From contig OZ025705.1 of NCBI GenBank assembly GCA_964019335.1, forward strand, positions 124,001 to 188,000: DNA of 64,000 nt, given 5' to 3'. How positions within the stretch are numbered: position 1 is the stretch's first letter; the number at the start of each line of letters is the position of its first letter. The DNA comes from Diplonema japonicum (taxonomy: Eukaryota; Euglenozoa; Diplonemea; Diplonemida; Diplonemidae). The notes beneath the pieces were generated by a model. It ran no database searches, was not told the origin of the DNA, and saw nothing but the letters and a program-made list of their open reading frames with translations. Below are positions 42,094 to 51,822 of the stretch, piece after piece. The translations under genes were made by a program, and so were the position numbers.

Positions 42094-44334
42094 TTAATGG
42101 CAGTCCCCGTTGGAAGAGATGACAGTGTGGCCCGTGGAGGGCAGCGTGCAGTGCACTTCAATGGGATGTGTTTTGTAGAAGGTGAGAACGACCTCCTCAC
42201 GAGGAGCCCCCTTCACGGTTGCTGAAAGGCTGTCCCCGTTCGCGGCTACGGAGGCGATGCGCTGAGCAGAGACGGGGACCCACTTGGCTAGCTCTCCCAG
42301 CAGCGCCCACCCGTTCCCCTTTACAGGCGCAATGTACACAAGGTCGAAGTCGTTGCTTGTTGGAACTGCCTTCAAAGGAATCACACCAGTGGCAGGGTCC
42401 AACACCACTGCAACAAGTCCTTGAAAAGATGTCGTATTCCTGCTGTAGAAGACACTTTTACCAGTCACCCCAACCGTCCTGTCCAGAGTCAGTTCTGAAG
42501 GCTTCAGGTTGTACTCGGCAGTCACCATCGAGAGCACGACGTCGTACCTTTCAGCGTCGACTGTGGAGTAGGTGGACCACACATGCCCCTCGGGGCCCGT
42601 CCCGCCCGCTCGTTTGTATATGTACGAGTCAAGGTACGTTGCGGGCCTTGACGGCCTCAGTAGCGTGCCGTCCGCCATGCACGCCCTCATGATCAACGGC
42701 TTGTTCATGTACTGCACACCGTCTGCAGGTGTGACAGGCCCGTTGGACAGTGTTGCTATGGCGGCGGCTCTCCACACGTCGGGGATTAGGCTGGCGCCGC
42801 ATGACCCGCCGGGCTCGCATGTCGATGTCCAAAAGCTGTCCTTGAAGGGAGCTAGGGCTACTGCATGCGCCAGGATCGAGGACCCGCCGATGTTCCAGTT
42901 CGGCGGTGCTTCGTTGTTGCTGGGGACGTAGTCGCCGCTGGTTCTGACTTGCGTCACGACAGGGATCTCGACTGACTGCAGCACGTGGCGTGCGTACGGC
43001 ATGCAGTACTGTATGGTCAGGCCGTTGTCCGCAGCTGCGGAACCCATTTGCATGAGCCAGTCCCTCGCCATCGTGGCGCTCCTCTGCAGGTACGGTACAC
43101 CGTTGAACTCGGTGAACAGCCAGTCCTGCTCGTACGTGGTCAGCCCCCACTCTTTTCCGCCCGTCAACAAAAAGTCCCAAAAATCTTGCGTCAGCGGGAC
43201 AACATAATGCTCGGAACCGTCGTCAGAGAACCTGAACCTCCCCCCGTTATCTACGGAGTACGAGGTGCCGTGGTCCCAGAACCTGTTGTGCCCGATCACC
43301 ATCCAGCCTGTCCGCTGCGTGAAATCCTTCAATGCAGCGTTGCCCCCAGGAGGGAAGACAGAGGGCATGGCAGTCCAATTTGTAACACCACCCTGCGTCC
43401 CTTTGAAATACCACCAAGAATCGAGGAGGATGTACTTGTAAGGAATCTGCTGCTCCTGCGCCTGTTTGTAAACAGCGAGCACGGTCTCCCCCATTGTCAT
43501 GTTGCGCTCCGGGTGGTAGTAGTAGTAAGCACCATGGTCTGTGTTGTAGCCCAGGACCTTAAGGATAGGATCAGAATCGCGATGGACCGTGGTCTTCCCG
43601 TGCAGTTTAAGCAATGCGGCCCCCCATGATGTGGCAGCGTTGTTAACACCGGTATCGGAGTAGGAGATGATCGTGGTGACGGAGAAGTTTGCAGGGATGC
43701 TCACGACACCGCCGTTAACACCGGAAGCTATGCTACCATCGACGGACTCAAAGCTCTGTGCCATGAACTGGCTTCCATGCGAGAGGACAATGGCGTCCTT
43801 CGTTGCGGTGTTGAAAATAACGTGCGGTCCACCACTCCTCCCTGTGGAGGTAACTTGCGGCCACGGTCCGATGGCTGGCCCTTCATCATTGTTATTTGTG
43901 AAGTCTCCACCCCAAGCTAGACACCCAAGGTTGAGCCCAACTACTGGATTCAGTTTGAACACAGGGAACCTCGAACTCGTAGTGTTGGATGAGGTACTGG
44001 AATTGCTTTGTTCCATGCCGGTTATAAAGTGTGTTGTGAAGCTGACGAGGTCTCTGGTGTTGTATTGTCTTATGCTTCCGTTCACAGTGTACGAGTTTGT
44101 TGTGAAGGCAATCGTTGTTTCGTTGTAGCTGCCTAGCGTGTCGGCCCCTTGTGTGGGATTGTGTACAATGGGTTCGGGCGAAGACCAAGCGCCCCCTTCG
44201 TGAAATTCTGTCTTCCCGCTTGCTAGCCATTGTCCCCCGTTGACGAGCACGGTGTATCCCCCGCTCGGTTCGATCCTGACCTCCAACCCACAGTGAACCA
44301 CCACTATGGCCGACAGGAGGGTTGCCAGACGCAT
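42094..44334 (-). CDS. Secreted glycosidase-like protein
   Basis: This 746-residue protein starts with a signal peptide (MRLATLLSAIVVVHC). It has many N-glycosylation sequons. A central region (about 280-560) looks like the TIM barrel of alpha-galactosidase-type glycoside hydrolases: YKYILLDSWWYFKG, then WMVIGHNRFWDHG and TTYEQDWLFTEF with acidic residues at strand ends. The exact glycoside hydrolase family is not settled by eye. The C-terminal part is beta-rich. It would act in the secretory path or outside the cell, on an unknown polysaccharide. Single exon with GC-rich codons. The start is the MRLATLL methionine; the upstream frame is low complexity. Confidence 0.65.
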   Translation of the reverse strand: MRLATLLSAIVVVHCGLEVRIEPSGGYTVLVNGGQWLASGKTEFHEGGAWSSPEPIVHNPTQGADTLGSYNETTIAFTTNSYTVNGSIRQYNTRDLVSFTTHFITGMEQSNSSTSSNTTSSRFPVFKLNPVVGLNLGCLAWGGDFTNNNDEGPAIGPWPQVTSTGRSGGPHVIFNTATKDAIVLSHGSQFMAQSFESVDGSIASGVNGGVVSIPANFSVTTIISYSDTGVNNAATSWGAALLKLHGKTTVHRDSDPILKVLGYNTDHGAYYYYHPERNMTMGETVLAVYKQAQEQQIPYKYILLDSWWYFKGTQGGVTNWTAMPSVFPPGGNAALKDFTQRTGWMVIGHNRFWDHGTSYSVDNGGRFRFSDDGSEHYVVPLTQDFWDFLLTGGKEWGLTTYEQDWLFTEFNGVPYLQRSATMARDWLMQMGSAAADNGLTIQYCMPYARHVLQSVEIPVVTQVRTSGDYVPSNNEAPPNWNIGGSSILAHAVALAPFKDSFWTSTCEPGGSCGASLIPDVWRAAAIATLSNGPVTPADGVQYMNKPLIMRACMADGTLLRPSRPATYLDSYIYKRAGGTGPEGHVWSTYSTVDAERYDVVLSMVTAEYNLKPSELTLDRTVGVTGKSVFYSRNTTSFQGLVAVVLDPATGVIPLKAVPTSNDFDLVYIAPVKGNGWALLGELAKWVPVSAQRIASVAANGDSLSATVKGAPREEVVLTFYKTHPIEVHCTLPSTGHTVISSNGDCH

Positions 44335-44846
44335 TTCTTTAAGATTTCCTCTTTTTTTATTTTTATTTTTTTTTTTTAAAGGTGGTTGACAAGAAAAAAA
44401 AAAAAAAAAAAAAAAAGCGAAGAGGCTGGGGGAAAGAAAATTCAAAAGCAAAAAGAAAAAAAAAAAAAACGGGCATGAGAGTGTCATATTTGCTACAATA
44501 TAAGACCTGCTCTTCAAAAAAAAAAAAATGGGAGAGGGGGGGAAGGGAGGGTGTATTGTGAAAAAGAATCAAGGGGAGGGGAAGGTGAGGGTGAAAAAAA
44601 AAACACTTTTTCTCGCTTTTTTTTTTTAAGACCTTCTTCTCATGGGTTTTTTATCCTCGTTTCTTTTTTCTTTTTTTTTTCTCATTCTCCTTCTCTCCCT
44701 CATTGTATCTGTTCAAGTTCTTTTTAAAAAAAAAAAAGGGGGAGAATAAAAAAATCTCAGAAAAGGAAAAAAAAAAAAAAAAAAAAAAAAAAAACACTAA
44801 AGGGACATTAATACACTTTCTCTCTCCCCTTTTTAAAAAAAAAAGA
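44335..44846. other. Intergenic segment, 512 bp, no gene seen
   Basis: A and T runs with short complex islands. Open frames are Phe/Lys homopolymers. Confidence 0.6.
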
Positions 44847-45390
44847 TCATTCTTTTCCCAGCTCCGCCAATTGTTTGAGGAAATCAGTCCCGGTAACAAG
44901 CTCGGTGGCACCATAGACAACAGTCTTGTCTCGGTTTTCGGGGAGGGCTTCCCACTGCTTGAGATCCTCGAATTCGGTGTAGTTGCCGCCTCCAATGACG
45001 AAGAGCATAGCGGTGTTGAATTCAAAGGAGGAAAGGGTTAAGGTCTGGCCCGTCTTCGGATCGACACAATCGAGCTCCGATTTCACCTTGCTGCGGTCAT
45101 CCGAACGGGCACCCAGCACGGCGTCGACAAGCTTAGTGTGTGGGAGTAAGCTGTCCTCCGACCCCTTCACCGCCCGTACCGCATTGTTAAATAATTTCTT
45201 CCCCAAGACCATGCCTGCATTCCGCCCTTTTTCCTGCCTCGGTACCGTGAAAGATCTAATCTTTTTCAAGTATTTGAAAGCATTTCCCAGACTGGTCTGC
45301 GCCGTCTCTCCTTCAACCTCCGGCTTCTCTTCTTTTTCGAACTCTTTTACGTATTTCTCGCGAGAGTCCTTTTTTTTTTTTTTTTTTTTT

Positions 45391-45422
<32 letters not shown>

Positions 45423-45714
45423 CTTACCTCATCCTCGCACAACAGATAGTGTACCAATGCCAACCGCAGTCTCTGTGCCTCGTCGCTTCTTCCTTTCACC
45501 AGTTCGGCTATTTTCTTCTCTTCGAACTCGCCGCTTCGAAGCATGGCCATCCCCACCCCCGAGAACTCGTCTAGCTTTCCGTCTTTCACAACATCTGACA
45601 ACCTGGTGTGCAGGGTTGTATGTGTAGCTGCGAAACGATGGCGGTCGCTCTGCTCCGTTGCGGATTCCATGACGCGCATGAGCGCCTCGGCTTGGTCTTC
45701 CGTGCGGTCTTGTT

Positions 45715-45754
<40 letters not shown>

Positions 45755-46695
45755 TATACCTTTTCTTTTTTCAACTGTTGAACGACCTTGAGGTTGGCGT
45801 CCATTGCAGCTCCGAGTTCCTCGCCAGCGGTTTCGATCCACGTCGGGTCGTTCTCCTCTAGTTCGAATGTTTTCGGCTTCGATCCGTTAACAGGCGTGAC
45901 GACCTTGTTCAGCCGCATTCCTAGCGAATCATGCAGCAACGCACGGTATGTGAACGGCTGGACCAGACCAGTTGCAAGATCAGCGTTTCTGTCACAGAGA
46001 ATGAGAACAGGGCGAGCCGCGTCTGAAGGGGGGATGAGATAGTGCTCCTTCAGCATGTCTTTGATCTTCGACGTTACAAGCCGCGCAAGCTCTTGAGAAG
46101 TGTCAGACGTTCGCACAGACACCACAATGGGGACCAGCTGCAAGGTCAGCAACACATGAACAATTCCGTTCGCAAGGTCATCAAAGTATTTCATTATCTG
46201 GTCCTGGTCCGTGTGGCTGGAACCGATTGTGTAATATGAGTCTCGTATTTGCAGTGAGAACAAATCCCGTTCGGGAGACACAAAGGACATGAACTGGTCC
46301 TTAACGGTAATATTGCTAAGGTTCGGGAGTTCTTGCAGCTCTCCTGCAAACCGTTCTAAAAGCTTCCGCGAGACAGGTGATGTGAAATTGATGTTGTAGC
46401 TGCTATATTTCCCCTTTACGCAATCCTGTGCGATGGCGACAATATTCTCTTCTGTTGGTTTTACCAGGTACACAGCTGGTGCGTCGGGTACGTTCCCCCT
46501 GCTCTTCCCTAGTTCCAGGAATAGTGTCACCCCAAGCTTTCGCAGCTCGCCGACGTTTAAAATTGGGGCGATCACATCCTTTCCGTAATCGTCATATATC
46601 AAGATATTCCACTCGCTCCCGGCTTTGCAGCATATTGTCTCCTTCAGCGCCGCCTTCGTCAGTTCCCTCAGGGACAGGCCTCTGTTATATTGCAT
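44847..46695 (-). CDS. SLY1: Sec1/Munc18-family protein Sly1 (SCFD1)
   Basis: Three exons (45760-46695, 45428-45715, 44847-45368) encode 581 residues. Sly1 binds syntaxin-5/Sed5 and drives ER-Golgi and intra-Golgi SNARE fusion. The match runs end to end: WNILIYDDYGKDVIAP, APAVYLVKPTEENI, RPVLILCDRNADLATGL, and the C-terminal LFVIGGGNYTEFEDLKQW and ATELVTGTDFLKQLAELG. It is a little shorter than animal Sly1. Introns are 44 and 59 nt and consist almost only of homopolymers: the first is one A run, the second a T run followed by an A run. All junctions are phase 0. The start is the ATG at 46695. Confidence 0.95.
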
Positions 46696-46816
46696 TTTTT
46701 AATTTTTTTCTTTTTTTTTTTATTCCCCTTCCTCTTCCAGCCGTCGATTCTTCTCTTTTTCCAGTTGTGTGTGTGCCTGGGGTGGGGAGAATTAAAAAAA
46801 AAGAAAATTGGCTTTG

Positions 46817-46852
<36 letters not shown>

Positions 46853-47220
46853 GTAAAATAAAAAAAAGAGAGAGAAAGCAGAGACACTTTCTCCTTGGTT
46901 TCATCCCCCCATACCCGTGTTTTTTTTTTTTTTTAAACCATTTACCATTAAAGGACTATTTATCGAAAATCATTTTTGGCGGCACGAAAGCTCATATGAC
47001 ATTCTCACTGACGATGAGCGGGAGAGCGAAATTACGCGTAAGAAATGGCGGGGCACAGGGGAGCGCATTCTCAAGCTGTTCATCCCCATGGCCTTTGTGA
47101 AGTTTGCACCGTTTTTGCAAGTGGAACGATATCTATGAACAAAAGCCACCGTTCTTTAATGGATAAAAACCTTTTCTTTTCACCCTTCTTTTTTTTTTTT
47201 TTTTTTCTCTTTTTTTTTTT
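46696..47220. other. Intergenic segment with a plus-strand exon-like frame
   Basis: It lies between the Sly1 start and the fructose-bisphosphatase stop. T-rich runs flank about 210 nt of complex sequence (46930-47140) described as its own feature. Confidence 0.5.
46917..47138 (+). other. Plus-strand exon-like open frame
   Basis: After a T run and CATTAAAG, which looks like a splice acceptor, a plus-strand frame reads about 60 protein-like residues (GLFIENHFWRHESSYDILTD ... PMAFVKFAPFLQVERYL) to a TGA. It faces opposite to every gene in the window. One minus frame is also open but less protein-like. I do not recognise it. It may be a fragment of an inserted element. Confidence 0.3.
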
Positions 47221-48102
47221 TCACAATTTCGAATACACTTCGGACTCAGCAGGCCCTGCCAGGAACACCGGTACCTTCATGTGCAGTTTTTGAACTTGGT
47301 GGGGAAAAGGCATGTCCAAGAGAGGAGTCAAATTTTCAAGGGTACCTGTACCGCCAGCTGTCTCAAAAATAAAAGCCATGGGATAGGCCTCATAGACAAG
47401 ACGAAGCTTTCCGTTAGAGTTCTTGGCGTCGGCAGGAAGGAGGAAGCCACCGCCATTCATCAAGATACGGTGGGCGTCAGATGCCATACACGCCATCCAC
47501 CTCACAGAGCGCCCACGCATAGCTCCAGCCCATGCTACAGAACGGGGTACGCACCACGATGAGACCAGGCCTTCATTGCAAGCGTAGACTTTGCCTTTTG
47601 TGGGGATTTTGTGGTCGGTCTTGGTCCGCTCGAATCTGGATGTTTTATGGTTAAGTGTGTACAGGCAGACGCCCTCTGCTTTTGTTGCGAAGACGAACGA
47701 AGTTGCCGCCCCGAAGATTGCGTAACCCGCAGCCACGATGTCCCTCCCATTGCGAGGGAGCCCACGGGCTTCCTTGAACACAGCGAAGATCATTCCGGTC
47801 GTTATGTTCACTGCGATGTTCTGCGACCCGTCCAGAGGGTCGTATGTCACCAAGAACCCCTCGTTCCCTGCCTTCATGATCACGTCGTCCCTCTCTTCAG
47901 ATGCGAAGCCCCTCACCGCGCTGCACCTCATCAGCCATTTCTCCATCGCTTCGTCCGCGATCACATCCACGGTCTCCTGGTGGTCACCGCTGTCGTTCTG
48001 GGTACCCTTTTTCTTCCCGAAGTTCGAGTTCAGATCCCCCACCCTCATCACCTCTGCGATCTCGATCGCCGCGTGTTGCAGGGCTTCTTTTACCTCATCC
48101 AT
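47221..48102 (-). CDS. FBP: Fructose-1,6-bisphosphatase
   Basis: This 293-residue class I fructose-1,6-bisphosphatase removes the C1 phosphate of fructose 1,6-bisphosphate in gluconeogenesis or the Calvin cycle. The metal and substrate site VTYDPLDGSQNI is intact, with the acidic pair SEERDD upstream. Further family blocks are FGAATSFVFATKAEGV, LMNGGGFLLPAD and LRLVYEAYPMAFIFETAGG. It is about 40 residues shorter than animal enzymes, mainly at the N-terminal regulatory arm. The C-terminus SEVYSKL is not an obvious glycosome PTS1, although its last three residues SKL match the peroxisomal signal exactly, so peroxisome/glycosome import is likely (inference from SKL). Single exon. Confidence 0.93.
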   Translation of the reverse strand: MDEVKEALQHAAIEIAEVMRVGDLNSNFGKKKGTQNDSGDHQETVDVIADEAMEKWLMRCSAVRGFASEERDDVIMKAGNEGFLVTYDPLDGSQNIAVNITTGMIFAVFKEARGLPRNGRDIVAAGYAIFGAATSFVFATKAEGVCLYTLNHKTSRFERTKTDHKIPTKGKVYACNEGLVSSWCVPRSVAWAGAMRGRSVRWMACMASDAHRILMNGGGFLLPADAKNSNGKLRLVYEAYPMAFIFETAGGTGTLENLTPLLDMPFPHQVQKLHMKVPVFLAGPAESEVYSKL

Positions 48103-48325
48103 TTTCTTTTTCTCTCTCTCTTTTTTCTTTTTTTTTTTTGTTTCTTTTTTTTTCCCCCCCCTTTCTCCCCCCCGAACATCTTATTATTGCCGGCACCGTG
48201 CGAACAACAGCCTTCGTTTGTGCCTCTTATATGAAGACTTTGCGAGGCCGTGCATGCCAACGCCAGGAATAACCAGCACGCCGTCCCATACAACCCTTAC
48301 TTCGCCTCAAGGGTCCGATCACAAG

Positions 48326-48650
48326 TTAATATCGAACCTGTGTGGGTAATTTCACGCTGATAAAGTACTTGTTTAAGTACTTCTTCAAAGAAGGGGAGAT
48401 GGCAGAGGTGAAGACCTCAGGCAGCAAGAGTGACAGGAACGTGGTATTCGAACATCTTAATGGTATGTACCTTGGGTCTGCGGAAGCCATGGGCACCTGC
48501 TCGGCACCCCAATGGTCGAAATGCACCCGCATATCTCGAACTCCCTGAGTCTGCGTCTGGAAGCGAATGAACAAATATGGGCGGTGAGGAAGTGGGACGC
48601 GGAATCGGAAAGCTTCGTGGCGAGAACAAAAAAAAAAAAAAACAAACAAA
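48326..48650 (-). other. Probable exon of an unrecognised protein
   Basis: The best minus frame reads about 105 residues to a stop at 48326 and looks like real protein (RHEAFRFRVPLPHRPYLF, VHFDHWGAEQVPMAS, SLKKYLNKYFISVKLP). A second frame ending at 48417 joins in phase with a GTAACA donor at the end of the 48808-49326 gene. The T run before CACGAAG would serve as acceptor. So this may be the last exon of that gene with the hairpin repeats inside the intron, or a separate piece. No family recognised. Confidence 0.4.
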
Positions 48651-48662
48651 CAAAAAGTACAT

Positions 48663-48712
48663 AAGAGATAAAGGAGGCCAGTGTTGTACAACAACTGCCT
48701 ACTTTGATTACA
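48663..48712 (+). repeat. Hairpin repeat family A, copy 6 (long form)
   Basis: It carries AAGAGATAAAGGAGGCCAG, an inner GTTG-tacaa-CAAC stem, and the tail ACTGCCTACTTTGATTACA shared with copy 3. Confidence 0.55.
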
Positions 48713-48743
48713 AAATAAAAAAAAAAAAAAAAAAAAAAAAAAA

Positions 48744-48786
48744 CAGACTAGATAAAGAGGTTCCGTAGTGAAACACCCCTTCTCAC
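48744..48786 (+). repeat. Hairpin repeat family A, copy 7
   Basis: It reads CTAGATAAAGAGGTTCCGTA then GTGAAACACCCCTTCTCA. GAGGTGTT-like arms pair imperfectly; this is the most diverged copy. Confidence 0.45.
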
Positions 48787-48807
48787 AAAAAAAAAAAACT
48801 AGCAGTG

Positions 48808-49326
48808 TTACCACCGTAATCGAACATCTAACATTCGAGAGGCTTGGGCGGGTTGGTCTGAAGGGTTGTCAAGGGAGGGGATGCGAAGAGAGCCTGCACC
48901 ATGGTTGACTTCTTCTAGCTGGTGCCGGCGGTGTGTGGAGGCTTCAGTAAGTGCGTGGAGGACGACAGAGGCCATGGCCCGCTGGCGGTGGTCCAGCACT
49001 GATGCGCGTCCATCGCTCTCATTGTGCAGTGCGAGGTGGCCTGACGGGAGGGAGAGGGCGAGGCACCGCATTCTGGAGTTGAAGCAAAATATCCGCTCTT
49101 GCTTCAGAGCTTTCCACGCCCACTGCGCCACTTCAATCTCCCGCGACTCGTCACTTAAAATATCACACCTCGCCCCTCCCTCTTCCACTGCTATCCCAGC
49201 GGCGTCGACCTTCAGTGCCTCGTTCTCATTCCCTAATATTGCCTTCACGTTTAAAACAGCTTCTGCTGTCGATGGGATTACACCTCCTGTTTTGAGGATC
49301 TTCTTTTTCCGCAGTCTTGGCTGCAT
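48808..49326 (-). CDS. Unrecognised 172-residue protein
   Basis: The frame begins MQPRLRKKKILKTGG, with a basic N-terminus, and continues through a mixed alpha/beta region (VAQWAWKALKQERIFCFNSR) to a polar C-terminus. Composition is normal and free of homopolymers, which supports coding. The last codons contain GGTGGTAACA, a possible splice donor, so more exons may follow at 48326-48650. I do not recognise a domain. The ATG lies after an A-rich leader. Confidence 0.5.
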   Translation of the reverse strand: MQPRLRKKKILKTGGVIPSTAEAVLNVKAILGNENEALKVDAAGIAVEEGGARCDILSDESREIEVAQWAWKALKQERIFCFNSRMRCLALSLPSGHLALHNESDGRASVLDHRQRAMASVVLHALTEASTHRRHQLEEVNHGAGSLRIPSLDNPSDQPAQASRMLDVRLRW

Positions 49327-50075
49327 TTGGTTTTTGTGTATTTCTTTTTGAACCTTTTTGAGGGAATGGGGGGGGGAGAAAAAAGAAAATTGTAAAAAAA
49401 AAAAAAAAAACGTAGCAGGAAGGGGAAGGAGAGAAAAAAAGGGGGGGGGGAGCAGCAGGCTCCACATTCAAAAATGCAGTTTTATGAGGGGTGGGGTTTG
49501 CCATTTAAAAAGTAGGCAATACAGGGAGGTGGGTGAAGGGGGGGGAGCGGGGGCGAATGCAGTTGACAAAAATAAGAGGCTACTGGGAGAGGGCAGAGGC
49601 GTGTGTTGGTTTCCTCCTTTCATCATGTTTCCCCTTATTATTATGTTTTTTTTTTATATTTATTCTAGGTAAGCGAGAGGATTAAAAAAATAGGGAAAGG
49701 GGGGGGGGGGGGGGGGTGCTGCGCCCTTCTCGCCATCTGCCGCTTTGTTGCCTAACGCAATACGCCCGCTAAATAAAAAAAAAAAAAGTATTCATATGCC
49801 CTCCCCGAGAGTTATGAAGCAGAAGAAAACAGAATTGGGGAGAGGGGGAAAAAAAAAAGAGAAAAGAAAAAGCAGGTTAGGAACTCGTTTATTTCTTCTT
49901 CTTTCTTTTTACTTCTGTTCTCACTCTTCCGTCAAAAAAAAAAAAAAAAAAAAAAGAAAAGAAAAATTGTCCTTTTCTTTTTCTTCTTTCTGCACACAGG
50001 CAAAAAAAAAAATAAAAATAAAATAAAAATACGAAAAAACCAAACATAACAGACCCCCCCTCTCTCTTTCCCGGC
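49327..50075. other. Intergenic segment, 749 bp, no gene seen
   Basis: G and A runs dominate (G run near 49698). Frames are low complexity. Confidence 0.6.
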
Positions 50076-51467
50076 TCATTTTTCACTTCTTTTTTTTGTC
50101 TCCTCAGGAACTTCGGGTTTTAGGGTAGGGGATGCTGAATACGACGACCTGCTCTTGCCGCTGCTGTTTGGGTTTGACCAATCAAACGAGTGCCACAGAA
50201 CATTCCTGGGGTCTTCCTTCCGAGGGTCGTCTTTGGGGGACGCCTTCTGACTCCGTGAAGTGGCGTCCTTTTCATCAAACTTAGGGAAATTGCTTGTATC
50301 GGAAGGAGAACGCAGCTCGGGCTGAAACGCTGCACGCGTCTGCCGGATCCCGTCCCAGTTACAGCCTTTAAAGTACGAATGACATTTTATCTGCTCGTAC
50401 GTTAATCGGCGTTCTGGCTCGCAGAGAAGACTTCTAATAAGATCTTCAGCGGAGGCATCTAGGTTGCACTCCTTTGGAAAGTGAAGAAAATCCTTCCATT
50501 GTAAAATCTTTTTACAGGTTTTGATCGGGTCGGCAGAGTAAAACGGAGGATATCCACACAGCATCTCGTACAAAATTACTCCAACGGACCACCAGTCGCA
50601 ATCCACCCCGTATCCTTTCTTTTGAAGAACTTCTGGAGCTATGTACCCAGGGCTTCCTACAGTGGAGTAAAACATCTTTCGTCTTTGTTGAGAAGATCTC
50701 CATGAAACCTGTTTTGCTCGATGATTTTCGTCGGATTTTCCGGAAGAACCAAGCGTCGCTTCTTCTTCAGGCTGCCCTGAGACGGAATGAGCCGCATTCG
50801 ACGGGAGTAACAACCCTTCTTTGTCATAACCGTATTTTTCAGGAAAATGCTTGCACAGACCGAAATCGGAAAGTTGTATGTGCCCGGTAACATCTAAAAG
50901 AATGTTGTCTGGTTTTACATCTCTGTGGACATATTTCATTTGGTGGATGGAGTGGACCGCATGGCACAGTTCTATCGTGTAGAACCTTGCTGTATTGTTA
51001 GAGAACACCTCTTCCTTTATCAACCATTGCATCAAGTCCCCGCCTGCTAAATAATCCATGATGAGGTACAGATATTCCTCGTCTTGAAAAGAATGGTGCA
51101 GGGTCACTACCCATGTGTTCACCTCCGCTCCAGCTTGAAGAACTTCTTGTTCTGCTCTTACGTGTTGTACTTGGTTTCGAGCCATCATGTCTTCTTTTCG
51201 GAGTTTTTTCAATGCGAAAAGCTTGTTTTTCCCGTCTTCTACTGTTACATTGTCTTTATACTTGCATAGGAAAACCTCGCCAAAAGCGCCTTTTCCGATT
51301 AGATTGGATAGTTCGAAGTTTGAGATAGTCATCTTCTTCTTATGCAGGCCTGGTTTTTCGTTGTTCTGCATCCGCGTCAGCATGGTTCTGTAGATTCCTT
51401 CGACTGATTGCTTGCAGGCCTTCGCCTTCTCCTGTGTGATGCGGGAGCATGCGTCTACTGCCGCCAT
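50076..51467 (-). CDS. NDR/LATS-family AGC protein kinase
   Basis: This 463-residue kinase has a short basic N-terminal helix region (about 10-35) in the place where NDR kinases bind MOB coactivators. The kinase domain (about 51-390) has [26 protein letters not shown] and SDFGLC. A 60-residue insert between subdomains VII and VIII, followed by [13 protein letters not shown], is the NDR/LATS hallmark. The C-terminal tail contains [11 protein letters not shown] and a Ser/Pro-rich end. NDR kinases control cell division, polarity and mitotic exit (family knowledge). Trypanosomatids also carry NDR-type PK50/PK53. The hydrophobic motif is not obvious. The start is MAAVDACSR; the frame upstream is Lys-rich low complexity. 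Single exon. Confidence 0.92.
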   Translation of the reverse strand: MAAVDACSRITQEKAKACKQSVEGIYRTMLTRMQNNEKPGLHKKKMTISNFELSNLIGKGAFGEVFLCKYKDNVTVEDGKNKLFALKKLRKEDMMARNQVQHVRAEQEVLQAGAEVNTWVVTLHHSFQDEEYLYLIMDYLAGGDLMQWLIKEEVFSNNTARFYTIELCHAVHSIHQMKYVHRDVKPDNILLDVTGHIQLSDFGLCKHFPEKYGYDKEGLLLPSNAAHSVSGQPEEEATLGSSGKSDENHRAKQVSWRSSQQRRKMFYSTVGSPGYIAPEVLQKKGYGVDCDWWSVGVILYEMLCGYPPFYSADPIKTCKKILQWKDFLHFPKECNLDASAEDLIRSLLCEPERRLTYEQIKCHSYFKGCNWDGIRQTRAAFQPELRSPSDTSNFPKFDEKDATSRSQKASPKDDPRKEDPRNVLWHSFDWSNPNSSGKSRSSYSASPTLKPEVPEETKKRSEK

Positions 51468-51731
51468 TTTTCTTTCCTTTTTTTCTTTTCTCCCCCCCCC
51501 CTCCCTCCCCTCTCCACGTACCCTTTTTTTTTTAAAATTTTTTTTTATTTTGTACTGTATTCGCTTTAGATATAATAGGACGAAACACAAAATCTTTTTT
51601 TTTTTTTGGATGGAGTTCTATCTCTATGCTGTTTTTTTTTTTTTTTTTTTTTTTTTTTAGGAGGGGAGGGAGAGGAAGAGGCTTTTTTTTTTATATATTA
51701 GTGTTTTCATTAGTTTTTCTTTTTTTTTTTT

Positions 51732-51817
51732 CTTCCCTTTCTCCATATATACCCGGTATTCATCCTGACCAATCTGTTGATCTCAGCAATGACAAGAAGG
51801 GACTCGACAGAATCCTT
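51732..51817 (-). repeat. Copy of a PH-like gene exon segment (direct repeat 1)
   Basis: These 86 bases are identical to 55124-55209, including an adjoining T run. The copy lies 3' of the TMEM63 gene and the original 5' of it. The match starts and ends abruptly, so this is a partial exon without gene context. Confidence 0.85.
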
Positions 51818-51822
51818 AAATA

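Larger units (their letters stand above)
48103..48807. other. Segment with complex sequence and two hairpin repeats
   Basis: About 460 nt (48180-48640) are free of homopolymers; two family A hairpins follow (48663-48712 and 48744-48786). The complex part is open in all three minus frames over 48417-48650. Confidence 0.5.

Noticed and set aside
48300-48345. tRNA-like TCGAACC sequence
   Set aside because: No cloverleaf or box A could be built around it. No tRNA or rRNA was found elsewhere.
84-48786. CRISPR-like reading of the hairpin repeats
   Set aside because: Copies are far apart, irregularly spaced and diverged, in a eukaryotic genome.
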